From an uncultured Clostridia bacterium (GTDB lineage: Bacteria > Bacillota > Clostridia > Acetivibrionales > CALMWN01): a DNA stretch of 5,133 nucleotides. Location of the stretch: the NCBI GenBank assembly GCA_937873555.1, contig CALMWN010000277.1:1-5133 (forward strand), read 5' to 3'. Below the pieces are notes generated by a model. That model worked only from the letters and a program-made list of their open reading frames with translations. It had not been told where the DNA came from and ran no database searches. Positions 1-5,133 of this stretch are shown here, in pieces. Position numbers and translations under genes: made by a program. How positions within the stretch are numbered: the stretch's first letter is position 1; each line of letters opens with the position of its first letter.

Positions 1-1
1 G

Positions 2-140
2 GAACTGAGCAGGAGCGAATTGGAGGCGTTAGCGCAGGTAGCCCGTCCGGCTTGAGGACGAAGTGGTAGGGGTTTGGGGAACATGGACGATAGCTGTTCA
101 CCAAAAAGACCGTTGTCTGCTTACGAGAAATACTTAAGGA
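2..140. other. GC-richer left edge, unassigned; possible mobile-element margin
   Basis: This stretch is visibly richer in G and C than the genes to its right. On the plus strand one frame runs ELSRSELEALAQVARPA and stops with TGA at 53-55. It could be the last 17 codons of a gene entering from the left, but a second plus frame is open to TAG at 67-69 and minus-strand frames are open as well, so no coding call is safe. The 10-mer TCTGCTTACG occurs at 116-125 and again at 154-163, the second copy lying inside the loop of the neighbouring hairpin. The composition shift, the repeated words and the GGGGACA/TGTCCCC hairpin next door resemble the margin of a transposon or a REP-type repeat, but no transposase is visible. 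No known family is recognised. Confidence 0.25.
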
Positions 141-141
141 A

Positions 142-192
142 TGGGGACACTCCTCTGCTTACGCCGGTCATCCTTTCCGAGGAATGTCCCCA
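142..192 (-). repeat. REP-like inverted repeat (GGGGACATTCCTC hairpin)
   Basis: The arms are 143-155 and 179-191 with a 23-base loop, and one further T-A pair closes the base. On the plus strand the 13-bp stem has a single A/C mismatch. On the minus strand that position becomes a G-U wobble, so a minus-strand transcript pairs throughout. It lies just beyond the recombinase terminator in the direction of transcription. Palindromes built on GGGGACA...TGTCCCC are common beside REP-associated (Y1-type) transposases in Firmicutes, which is why it is called REP-like. No transposase is seen here. The 15 bases at 176-190 recur inverted at 2119-2133. Confidence 0.5.
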
Positions 193-194
193 AT

Positions 195-222
195 AAAAAA
201 GCCACCTGCAAGGTGACCTTTT
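195..222 (-). terminator. Rho-independent terminator of the recombinase pseudogene
   Basis: On the minus strand the arm AAAAGGTCACCT (211-222) pairs with AGGTGGCTTTTT (196-207) around the loop TGC. This gives a 12-bp stem with two G-U wobbles, and the right arm runs into six T's ending at 195. The stem and U-tract are textbook for intrinsic termination. The terminator lies inside the open frame that continues to 168, so the last part of that frame is probably not native coding sequence. Confidence 0.8.
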
Positions 223-255
223 CCACTTTGGTGGAGGCGAGGCCTTGCTTTCTCC

Positions 256-320
256 CGTCCACTTCCCATGGACGTGGATTCTATGGTGTCGAAACCCGAC
301 ACCTGTCTTCGTCCACTTCC
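256..320. repeat. Palindrome flanked by 11-bp direct repeats at the recombinase 3' end
   Basis: GGTGTCG (285-291) and CGACACC (297-303) form a perfect 7-bp inverted repeat around a 5-base spacer. The 11-mer CGTCCACTTCC occurs at 256-266 and again at 310-320, bracketing the palindrome at distances of 18 and 6 bases. The block is GC-richer than its surroundings and overlaps the end of the recombinase frame, where it encodes two copies of a GSGR-like peptide. Large serine recombinases often have their attachment site beside their own gene, so this could be an att-site remnant. A local duplication is the plain alternative. Confidence 0.4.
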
Positions 321-481
321 ATCGTCAGAATTATCAAAGGTTAAATCAGGATGAAACTTAAACAATACATCCACATGATTCTTGTAAACAGTTACTCTAT
401 CAACATAGAGCTCAATAAGCTTTTTTGTTGCCGATAGTTCTCCGGCTTCCAGAAGCTCTCTTGCCATATAAAAGCTTTCAT

Positions 482-1042
482 TCAACTTCTCAATAGTAAT
501 TTCCTGCATTTCATGCGCTTCACAAATCTGACTATACTCTGCTTCAAGATGGATTTTTTCCACCTCAATCTCCGAAAGCTTTTGTGCAAGCACCTCAGAA
601 CCTGACTTGACGATAATGTCCACAAGATTATTAATCTGAGTTGTAATTTCATTAATACGAGCTTTTCAGGGCTTTCATCATCAAGGTACTCAAGCACGCT
701 CACAAGTGAGACTCCATGCTTTTTAAGTTCCATTCGATAACCAATGCTGTCCTGACGGTTCCTGGCAAAGCGGTCAAGCTTATGTACCAGGACAAGGTCG
801 AAACCTCCTTTGGCTGAATCCGATATCATTCTCAGGAATTCCGGTCTATTGTCTGTCATTGCTGATTTTGCCTTGTCGATGTATTCACCTATAATGATTA
901 TGCTGTTCTTCCTGGCATAATCCCTGATAGCCCTGACCTGTGCATCGATAGACTCTTCTCGTTGATTATCGGAACTGAATCTTGCATATAACACTGCACG
1001 GACAATTTGCTTCTTTTGACGGATTTTTTCGATAATCCTCAT
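482..1042 (-). pseudogene. N-terminal catalytic fragment of large serine recombinase (SpoIVCA-like)
   Basis: The frame encodes a resolvase/invertase catalytic domain. YARFSS (residues 19-24) contains the probable nucleophile Ser23 in the Y-x-R-x-S motif, followed by the DNQREESIDAQV segment and KLDRFARN (88-95) with the active-site arginines. Intact relatives of about 500 residues cut and rejoin DNA at attachment sites to move or excise prophage-like or integrative elements. Homology ends at Lys127 (codon 664-662), after LDDESPEK. The next ~60 codons are the coiled-coil sequence read out of frame. The recombinase DNA-binding domain and zinc ribbon are missing, so any product should be inactive in integration. 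The start chosen is ATG at 1042 because GGGAG (1052-1056) lies 9 bases upstream. Frame-compatible starts at 1051 and 1096 are less suitable. Translation would end at 482. Confidence 0.8.
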
Positions 1043-1051
1043 TAAAGCCAT

Positions 1052-1056
1052 CTCCC
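1052..1056 (-). promoter_or_regulatory. Ribosome binding site deciding the recombinase start
   Basis: On the minus strand GGGAG, within AAGGGAGA, precedes the ATG at 1042 by 9 bases. The ATG at 1051 overlaps this site and the upstream frame start at 1096 has no such site, so 1042 is preferred. Confidence 0.6.
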
Positions 1057-1076
1057 TTCTTTTTGGAAGATAGCCT

Positions 1077-1262
1077 TTGCATAAATCTCTATTCAACTGT
1101 CAAGGTGCAGTGTATGAATGCTCTTTTGCCAATCTGGGAAACTCACGTTTTTGTGAAATGTGCGGTAAACCAACTTATTACTATGAAAAAAACCTCCTAC
1201 AACCATGGCAAGAGGCCAATAATTACAGCTGCTTATCAGAATTAAAAGCAGTGTATACATAA
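1077..1262 (+). CDS. Small zinc-knuckle protein or truncated gene end
   Basis: The plus-strand frame is open from 1074 to the TAA at 1260-1262 and includes NSRFCEMCGKPTYYYEKNLL. The Cys-x2-Cys-Gly-Lys-Pro knuckle, preceded by two further cysteines (in NCQGAVYEC), suggests a small treble-clef or zinc-ribbon fold. The aromatic, charged tail (QPWQEANNY) looks like real protein rather than random translation. Two starts are possible: TTG at 1077 with GGAAG 7 bases upstream, or GTG at 1110 with CAAGG 4 bases upstream; neither is strong. The frame is blocked by TAG at 1071-1073. It may be a complete 50-61 residue protein or the 3' end of a gene truncated by arrival of the recombinase element. A stem-loop that pairs fully only in plus-strand RNA begins 9 bases after its stop. 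The family is not recognised and function is unknown. Confidence 0.4.
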   Translation: MHKSLFNCQGAVYECSFANLGNSRFCEMCGKPTYYYEKNLLQPWQEANNYSCLSELKAVYT

Positions 1263-1271
1263 TAATATTTT

Positions 1272-1301
1272 AGTGAGTGGATCAGACCTGATTCACTCAC
1301 T
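1272..1301. terminator. Stem-loop between convergent genes, probable terminator
   Basis: AGTGAGTGGATCAG (1272-1285) pairs with CTGATTCACTCACT (1288-1301). The 14-bp stem contains a G-U wobble in plus-strand RNA and an A/C mismatch in minus-strand RNA. It starts 9 bases beyond the stop of the SWIM gene (1310, minus) and 9 bases beyond the stop of the zinc-knuckle frame (1262, plus), the position of a shared terminator. Neither side has a proper U-tract: the minus side continues AAAATATTATT and the plus side TAAGTTTATC. Efficiency is therefore uncertain and it may instead protect 3' ends. Confidence 0.55.
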
Positions 1302-1309
1302 TAAGTTTA

Positions 1310-2095
1310 TCACCTTTTCCCCTTTTTCTTCTTTTCTTCTTTTTCTTTTAGGTCCCGAACAGTGCCGCTACTCTCCACTTCAACTCCGAACATGGCTGCT
1401 ACATCTGCATCTTCCAGAATACGTCGGCTCTTTGCTCCAGTTCTGCCGAGCATGTCTTTTGTTTTTCCTCTAATAGCTTCGGTAATTAGCTCTTCTATGT
1501 TTACGCTTCTTAGAGTAAAGAACAACGCAGGATTCTCATCAAGCCTTGCTCCAACTCCATAAAGTACTGCAGCCACATGCTTGCACATGACGGCCCAATC
1601 AGGACAACTACAACCCAAGGTTATTTCTTTCGGTGAAGGAAACAAGCCACTTCCTTTTGCAGTAAATAGTTCAGAAAGTGCCTTTGGAAATTTTCCATCA
1701 ATCAATTCCTGCAGTGATTCTATTTTACCTTCACATGACTTTTTTATCCTTCCCCATACATCATCTTCAATCTGACGAATTTCAATCTCAACTCTATAGG
1801 GTTTAGAGGAACTGCCCTGCACCAGTGCAACTACCGTACCTTTTTCTATCTTCAGGTCAAGAACCGCACCATTGCGTACATAGCTGCGTCCCCTATCAAT
1901 GCGGTTTGCATAGTCCGAATAACTCTCCAGATTATCGTTCCATGCCTTTCCCCACCATGTACTGGCAAGCTTCCTACCTTGTATCACTACAGGTGAAATA
2001 TCTGAATTCTTTTTCTTAAGCTTCTCAACAGCTTTCTGCGCCTTTCTTTTTCTTTCTGCTACAGGCACATATTCCGGAAATCCATAAAATGACAT
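1310..2095 (-). CDS. SWIM zinc-finger protein, partner of the SNF2 ATPase
   Basis: The 261-residue product carries a SWIM finger, C162-S-C164-x6-C171-K-H173 (GCSCPDWAVMCKH), the CxCxnCxH zinc-binding pattern described for bacterial, archaeal and eukaryotic proteins, where it is thought to bind DNA or protein. Before it is a conserved-looking N-terminal region (MSFYGFPEYVPVAERK, then a Lys-rich helix and WWGKAWNDNLESY with RGRSYVRNGAVLDL at about residues 47-81), typical of SWIM proteins encoded beside SNF2 helicases. The C-terminus (246-261) is a low-complexity Lys/Glu tail. No signal peptide or membrane segment is seen, so it should be cytoplasmic. The start at 2095 is chosen because AGAGGTG lies 6 bases upstream; an in-frame ATG at 2125 would add ten residues from a repeat-derived leader. 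It follows the SNF2 gene by 86 bases on the same strand with no visible promoter between, so co-transcription is likely. SWIM identity is firm; the biological role is unknown. Confidence 0.88.
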   Translation of the reverse strand: MSFYGFPEYVPVAERKRKAQKAVEKLKKKNSDISPVVIQGRKLASTWWGKAWNDNLESYSDYANRIDRGRSYVRNGAVLDLKIEKGTVVALVQGSSSKPYRVEIEIRQIEDDVWGRIKKSCEGKIESLQELIDGKFPKALSELFTAKGSGLFPSPKEITLGCSCPDWAVMCKHVAAVLYGVGARLDENPALFFTLRSVNIEELITEAIRGKTKDMLGRTGAKSRRILEDADVAAMFGVEVESSGTVRDLKEKEEKKKKGKR

Positions 2096-2100
2096 ATGCT

Positions 2101-2139
2101 TCACCTCTCTATCGAAAAGGGACATTCCTCGGATGACAT
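2101..2139 (-). CDS. Possible 12-codon leader peptide ahead of the SWIM gene
   Basis: ATG at 2139 is preceded by AAGGAG (2147-2152) with a 7-base spacer, the best ribosome binding site in the intergenic region. The frame reads MSSEECPFSIER and stops at TGA (2101-2103), 5 bases before the SWIM start codon and overlapping its Shine-Dalgarno sequence. Such an arrangement could couple translation of the SWIM gene to the leader. It contains the copy of the 15-bp repeat, so the alternative is that a repeat insertion displaced the original ribosome binding site from the SWIM start. No expression evidence can be drawn from sequence. Confidence 0.3.
   Translation of the reverse strand: MSSEECPFSIER
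2119..2137 (+). repeat. Dispersed repeat copy, GGGACATTCCTCGGA
   Basis: The 15 bases at 2119-2133 are identical to the reverse complement of 176-190 in the REP-like hairpin. Both are followed by TGAC, directly here and after an extra AAGGA in the hairpin copy. A 15-base match between two chosen places is unlikely by chance in a window of this size, so this is probably half of a dispersed repeat lying between the SNF2 and SWIM genes. The partner arm is absent. Confidence 0.4.
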
Positions 2140-2167
2140 TGCTTAACTCCTTATAGAGGTTATCCCC

Positions 2168-2192
2168 TTACATTGTTACAATTACATTGTTA
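2168..2192. repeat. 11-bp tandem repeat across the SNF2 stop codon
   Basis: TTACATTGTTA occurs at 2168-2178 and 2182-2192, a 14-bp period with a CAA spacer. The right copy contains the SNF2 stop codon (TAA, 2184-2182 on the minus strand) and its last two sense codons; the left copy lies just downstream. It looks like a slippage duplication at the 3' end of the gene. No function is evident. Confidence 0.6.
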
Positions 2193-4842
2193 ACCTGAAT
2201 AAATCGATCAGCTGCCTGTTATCCATTTCAGTGATCCAGCTTTCATTTATATCCGGCATAATTTCATTCGTTATTTTTGTCTTTTCCTCTATCATCTTGT
2301 CAATTTTCTCTTCCACCGTCCCCTTGGTAATGAATTTGTGCACCAGTACATTTTTCCTCTGGCCTATCCTGAACGCCCTATCCGTAGCCTGATTTTCAAC
2401 TGCTGGATTCCACCACCGGTCAAAGTGTATCACGTGGTTTGCTGCTGTGAGATTTAGCCCCACACCACCGGCCTTAATGGATAACACCATAAACGGTACA
2501 TATTCATGTCCTTGAAATTTTGCAACAATGTCCTTACGTTTTGCAACAGGTGTCTCTCCGTGAAGCACCAGCCCCTCATGTTGGAATACAGTTTTCAAGA
2601 ATGCTGCAAGCGGTTCTGTAATCTCTTTAAACTGTGTAAACACAATGACGCGTTCTCTTTTTTCGTAAATGGTTTCACAAATTTCCCTAAGTCTTTCATA
2701 CTTACCGCTTTCGTTTTCTGCATAAATCGCCTGGCCAAGATACTGATCAGGATGATTGCATATCTGTTTGAATTTCATGAGTGCTGCCAACACAAGACCT
2801 TTCCGCTCAATACCTTCTGTAGTTTCCAGCTTTCTTTGAAGCTCATCCACCATGGAGCTGTATAAAGCAGCCTGTTTCTTGGTAAGAGTTGAATAAGTTT
2901 TCATCTCTATTTTTTCAGGCAGGTCAGCGATAATACTCTTGTCAGTTTTCAGCCTGCGCAATATAAAGGGTGATATCATCTGCTTTAGCTTTGCATATCC
3001 TTCATTACTTTCCTTTAACTTTTTAGTAAACTCAGTAAATTCCTTTGCACTTCCTAAAAGCCCTTTATTTAAGAAATCAAAAATAGACCACAAATCCGAT
3101 AGTCTGTTTTCCACCGGAGTTCCTGTCAGCGCGATCCTACTCCGTGTTTTCAATTGTTTTACGGTTTTGGACTGTTTTGTACCAGGATTTTTTATAGCTT
3201 GCGCTTCATCCAATATAATCATGTCCCACTCGGTTTCTTTTATCCAATCCAATCTTAGCAACATACCGTAGGTGGTTATATAGATACCCCAGCTTGAGTC
3301 ATTAATCTCTGTTACACTTCTACTTTCTTGAGGATGTATTACATGGTATTTAAGCCTTGGAGCGAATCTTGTAATTTCTGAAGTCCAGTTGCCGATTAAT
3401 GAGGCTGGCACAATCAGCAGAACCTTCTCCTCTTTTTTCACCCGTATACTGTTTAGCAAGGCAATAACCTGTATTGTTTTTCCAAGTCCCATGTCATCCG
3501 CAAGACATGCTCCCAGTCCAAGCTCTTTCATGGTGTAAAGCCACCCAAGCCCTTTTTGCTGATACTCCCTGAGTTTAGCATTAAAATCGGTTCCACACCC
3601 CACAGCTTTGATGGTATCCGGCCTTTTAAGCTGTGCCAGGACCGTTTCCAACCACTCTCCATTACTGACCTCGATTTCACAGATGTTCTCTTTTATGTTA
3701 AGAATCTTTTCTGCTGAAAGCTGCATACGCATGGCTTCCATCATAGTCAGATCTCCTCGTTGCGCTTCCTTTTGGGCATTCTCATATGCTGCGAGAGTCT
3801 CACGGAGCCGCTCGGGATCTACCTCCACCCACTTACCTTTAATGAATGCCAGACCCTCTGATTCAGATATAAGCTTCTTTAATTCTTCGACTGTTATTTT
3901 TTCTCCTCCCAGGGACAGGTGCACATTGAAATCCACAAGTACGTCCAACCCCACGAGTGAAGGTGCTTTTGTCCCTATGTTCACAGACATTTTCAGGGAT
4001 TCTGCTTTTTTTCTCCACCAATTGGGTATCCTGCAGAGAATACCTACCGATTCATATAAAGGTACTTCCTTTAAGAAAGTATATGCTTCATCAGGGTTTA
4101 GTCCTATTGGATAGAATATTTCACCTGTTTCCACCAATCCGGATACAAACGAGCTCTGCTGAGCTGCCTTATTGACAGTAGATAACAATTCCAATAATTT
4201 TTTGCTGTTTTGTCCATACTCCATCAGAGCATTTTTCAGAGGGAGATGTTTAGCCTTTCCAATAGCAGAAGGTTCCGCAGCATACGTCGCAAGAAACGCA
4301 AAGGGATAATCCTCTTTTTTGCTTTCAACCAAATGGAAATATACTTTCCCGACAAAGTGAATGTCGGGATTTTTACTGATAAAGTATTCTGCCACAGTAC
4401 CCTGGTATTTTTTCATTTCTTTAGAAAAAGTCCTGTTCAGCTTGTCCCATACACATGTAATCCAATGCCTGTCAAGGTATTCTGCACCATTTATAAAGGG
4501 TGCTTCAGCGAGCAGTTCATCCTGCTCATCATCCTCCAATACCCCTTTTGCCTTTTCACGCAAAGCTTCCAAATCCGGGTTTCTCGAAAGGCACTTCACA
4601 AAAACCGATGCTACTTTAAACAAGTATTCCACCGTTTCGGAAAGCACTACGTTTTTTTTAACTGTCCCCAGCATAAGCAGAGCCATGTCACGATCTGCAA
4701 GATACATATCATATATATTTTGTTGAAATTCCGTATTATGTTTTTCAATGTCATTATTCACATATTGCCAATCAAGCGTATACCCTCCATCAGGCTCAAT
4801 GATGGCAATTAATTCTCTTTCCTTCGCTGTCATATACTCCAT
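2182..4842 (-). CDS. SNF2-family DNA-dependent ATPase (bacterial DEAD/DEAH-type helicase)
   Basis: The 886-residue product has a two-lobe SF2 motor at the C-terminus: motif I DDMGLGKT (449-456), Ia LLIVPAS (475-481), II DEAQ (545-548), III LTGTP (572-576), the QICNHPDQY segment (693-701), IV RVIVFTQF (731-738), V SIKAGGVGLNL (788-798) and VI QATDRAFRIGQ (818-828). All key ATPase residues are present, so it should be an active double-stranded DNA translocase rather than a strand-separating helicase. Residues about 240-360 match the bacterial SNF2 helicase-associated domain (DUF3670-like: DEAYTFLKEVPL, RIPNWWRKK, LGGEKITVEEL, KGKWVEV). Residues 1-240 are not recognised and contain no CxC SWIM motif. 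The start at 4842 is chosen because AGGGGGTG lies 5 bases upstream; the longer frame opens at a TTG (4938) that is the promoter's -35 hexamer. First gene of an operon with the SWIM gene. Cytoplasmic, chromatin- or replication-related; exact role unknown. Confidence 0.95.
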   Translation of the reverse strand: MEYMTAKERELIAIIEPDGGYTLDWQYVNNDIEKHNTEFQQNIYDMYLADRDMALLMLGTVKKNVVLSETVEYLFKVASVFVKCLSRNPDLEALREKAKGVLEDDEQDELLAEAPFINGAEYLDRHWITCVWDKLNRTFSKEMKKYQGTVAEYFISKNPDIHFVGKVYFHLVESKKEDYPFAFLATYAAEPSAIGKAKHLPLKNALMEYGQNSKKLLELLSTVNKAAQQSSFVSGLVETGEIFYPIGLNPDEAYTFLKEVPLYESVGILCRIPNWWRKKAESLKMSVNIGTKAPSLVGLDVLVDFNVHLSLGGEKITVEELKKLISESEGLAFIKGKWVEVDPERLRETLAAYENAQKEAQRGDLTMMEAMRMQLSAEKILNIKENICEIEVSNGEWLETVLAQLKRPDTIKAVGCGTDFNAKLREYQQKGLGWLYTMKELGLGACLADDMGLGKTIQVIALLNSIRVKKEEKVLLIVPASLIGNWTSEITRFAPRLKYHVIHPQESRSVTEINDSSWGIYITTYGMLLRLDWIKETEWDMIILDEAQAIKNPGTKQSKTVKQLKTRSRIALTGTPVENRLSDLWSIFDFLNKGLLGSAKEFTEFTKKLKESNEGYAKLKQMISPFILRRLKTDKSIIADLPEKIEMKTYSTLTKKQAALYSSMVDELQRKLETTEGIERKGLVLAALMKFKQICNHPDQYLGQAIYAENESGKYERLREICETIYEKRERVIVFTQFKEITEPLAAFLKTVFQHEGLVLHGETPVAKRKDIVAKFQGHEYVPFMVLSIKAGGVGLNLTAANHVIHFDRWWNPAVENQATDRAFRIGQRKNVLVHKFITKGTVEEKIDKMIEEKTKITNEIMPDINESWITEMDNRQLIDLFRLTM

Positions 4843-4847
4843 TGCAA

Positions 4848-4855
4848 CACCCCCT
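4848..4855 (-). promoter_or_regulatory. Ribosome binding site deciding the SNF2 start
   Basis: On the minus strand AGGGGGTG stands 5 bases before the ATG at 4842. The next in-frame ATG, at 4833, would be 14 bases away, and all upstream starts precede it, so this site fixes the 886-residue form. Confidence 0.7.
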
Positions 4856-4909
4856 GCAACAACTGTTGACTCCGTATAAAAATATAATCCATTACAAATT
4901 ATAACCACA

Positions 4910-4938
4910 ATTCTATTCGAAAGTTCGTATATTATCAA
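4910..4938 (-). promoter_or_regulatory. Sigma-A-type promoter of the SNF2-SWIM operon
   Basis: On the minus strand TTGATA (4938-4933) is separated by exactly 17 bases from TAGAAT (4915-4910); each hexamer differs from consensus at one position. Transcription would begin near 4902, leaving a leader of about 60 bases before the ATG at 4842. No operator palindrome is evident around it, suggesting basal expression by the housekeeping sigma factor. Confidence 0.65.
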
Positions 4939-5020
4939 GAATAATCATAAAGATGGGAATAGTTACATACTCCCGTTTCTATCCACTCGTTGGTGTGATG
5001 ATAGCATATTCACAATAAAG

Positions 5021-5070
5021 TAAAAAATGCCGACAGGAGCCTTTGTTCACGCTCCTATCGACATTTTTTA
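5021..5070 (-). terminator. Strong terminator of the gene entering from the right edge
   Basis: TAAAAAATGCCGACAGGAGC (5021-5040) and GCTCCTATCGACATTTTTTA (5051-5070) form a 20-bp stem with a 10-base loop. The two C/A mismatches on the plus strand become G-U wobbles in minus-strand RNA, giving a fully paired hairpin followed by a U-run. The A/T run on both sides could also permit bidirectional termination. It isolates the SNF2 operon from the upstream gene. Confidence 0.85.
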
Positions 5071-5076
5071 TTCGAT

Positions 5077-5133
5077 TTACACTTTACTATACTCTCTTTT
5101 AGGGCTCTTCTTCTCAATCTTGATTTCCAAGCC
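5077..5133 (-). CDS. C-terminal end of an unidentified gene (partial)
   Basis: Reading in from the right edge on the minus strand, 18 codons (GLEIKIEKKSPKREYSKV) end at TAA (5079-5077), 7 bases before the terminator stem. The basic, lysine-rich tail and the close fit between stop codon and terminator favour a real gene end. A second minus-strand frame is also open from the edge but would run deep into the terminator stem, so it is less likely. Too little is visible to name a family. Confidence 0.5.
   Translation of the reverse strand, partial: GLEIKIEKKSPKREYSKV

Larger units (their letters stand above)
168..659 (-). pseudogene. C-terminal coiled-coil fragment of large serine recombinase
   Basis: This is the 3' piece of the broken recombinase whose catalytic part lies at 482-1042. 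The frame is recognisable from CGT at 659-657, reading RINEITTQINNLVDII. It continues through a charged helical stretch with heptad-like Glu/Lys/Leu spacing and then KLIELYVDRVTVYKNHVDVLF, a typical end for SpoIVCA-like large serine recombinases, where the coiled coil controls synapsis and direction of recombination. It is one frame away from the N-terminal piece, so it is not translated as part of that protein. An ATG at 623 exists but shows no convincing ribosome binding site. The last ~55 codons, after the HPDLTF segment, run through a palindrome and a terminator to a stop at 168 and look non-native. The original stop cannot be placed. Confidence 0.75.

Noticed and set aside
141..344. 67-codon plus-strand frame across the recombinase tail
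   Set aside because: It is antisense to the recombinase C-terminus, spans the terminator and hairpin, and shows no recognisable protein features.
1075..1103. TTGACA on the minus strand (1098-1103) as a recombinase -35 box
   Set aside because: No acceptable -10 hexamer lies 16-18 bases downstream; the bases there read TGCAAA-like sequence, so a promoter cannot be supported.
1063..1245. Alternative plus-strand frame overlapping the zinc-knuckle frame
   Set aside because: It overlaps in another phase, lacks motifs and starts at a TTG; the zinc-knuckle frame has the clearer protein character.
3608..4114. Plus-strand frame of 168 codons inside the SNF2 gene
   Set aside because: It is a shadow of the helicase-associated domain coding strand; Ser/Arg-rich with no motif.
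4210..4812. Long plus-strand frame (200 codons) inside the SNF2 gene
   Set aside because: It is antisense to a confidently identified coding sequence, has low-complexity Phe/Ile/Cys-rich composition and no credible ribosome binding site.
1..5133. CRISPR array, tRNA or rRNA genes
   Set aside because: No regularly spaced direct repeats, cloverleaf with TPsiC-like arm, or rRNA core sequence was seen on either strand.

Overview
The window looks like a low-GC, AT-rich Firmicutes chromosome, most likely class Clostridia. The basis is A/T-biased codon use, AGGAGG-type ribosome binding sites, strong poly-U terminators, a SpoIVCA-like large serine recombinase remnant, and an SNF2 ATPase with a bacterial helicase-associated domain. 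The species cannot be named from the sequence alone. Nearly all coding is on the minus strand.

Right to left, in the direction of transcription: the last 18 codons of an unknown minus-strand gene enter from the right edge and stop at 5077. A strong hairpin terminator (5021-5070) follows. A promoter with TTGATA / 17 bp / TAGAAT (4910-4938) then drives a two-gene operon. Its first gene is an 886-residue SNF2-family ATPase (2182-4842). After an 86-base spacer comes a 261-residue SWIM zinc-finger protein (1310-2095). The spacer carries an 11-bp tandem repeat and a 12-codon leader reading frame with a good ribosome binding site. The operon ends at a stem-loop (1272-1301).

Left of the operon is a decayed accessory segment. 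A short plus-strand frame (1077-1262) with a Cys-x2-Cys-Gly zinc-knuckle motif converges on the operon's end and looks like a small gene or a gene remnant. Next is a minus-strand large serine recombinase. It keeps its resolvase catalytic domain and its C-terminal coiled coil, but the roughly 230-260 residues between them are deleted and the two pieces are out of frame, so it is a pseudogene. Its 3' end carries a perfect 7-bp palindrome flanked by direct repeats, then a very good terminator (195-222), then a REP-like hairpin (142-192). The first 140 bases are GC-richer and unassigned, possibly the edge of another mobile element.

The intact biology is the SNF2 plus SWIM pair. In many bacteria a SWIM finger sits on the same polypeptide as an SNF2 ATPase. 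Here the ATPase has no CxC...CxH motif and the finger is a separate downstream gene, so the two products probably form one DNA-remodelling or translocating machine of unknown purpose. Next to it, a 15-bp sequence is shared in inverted orientation between the REP-like hairpin and the SWIM leader, suggesting dispersed repeat activity at this locus.
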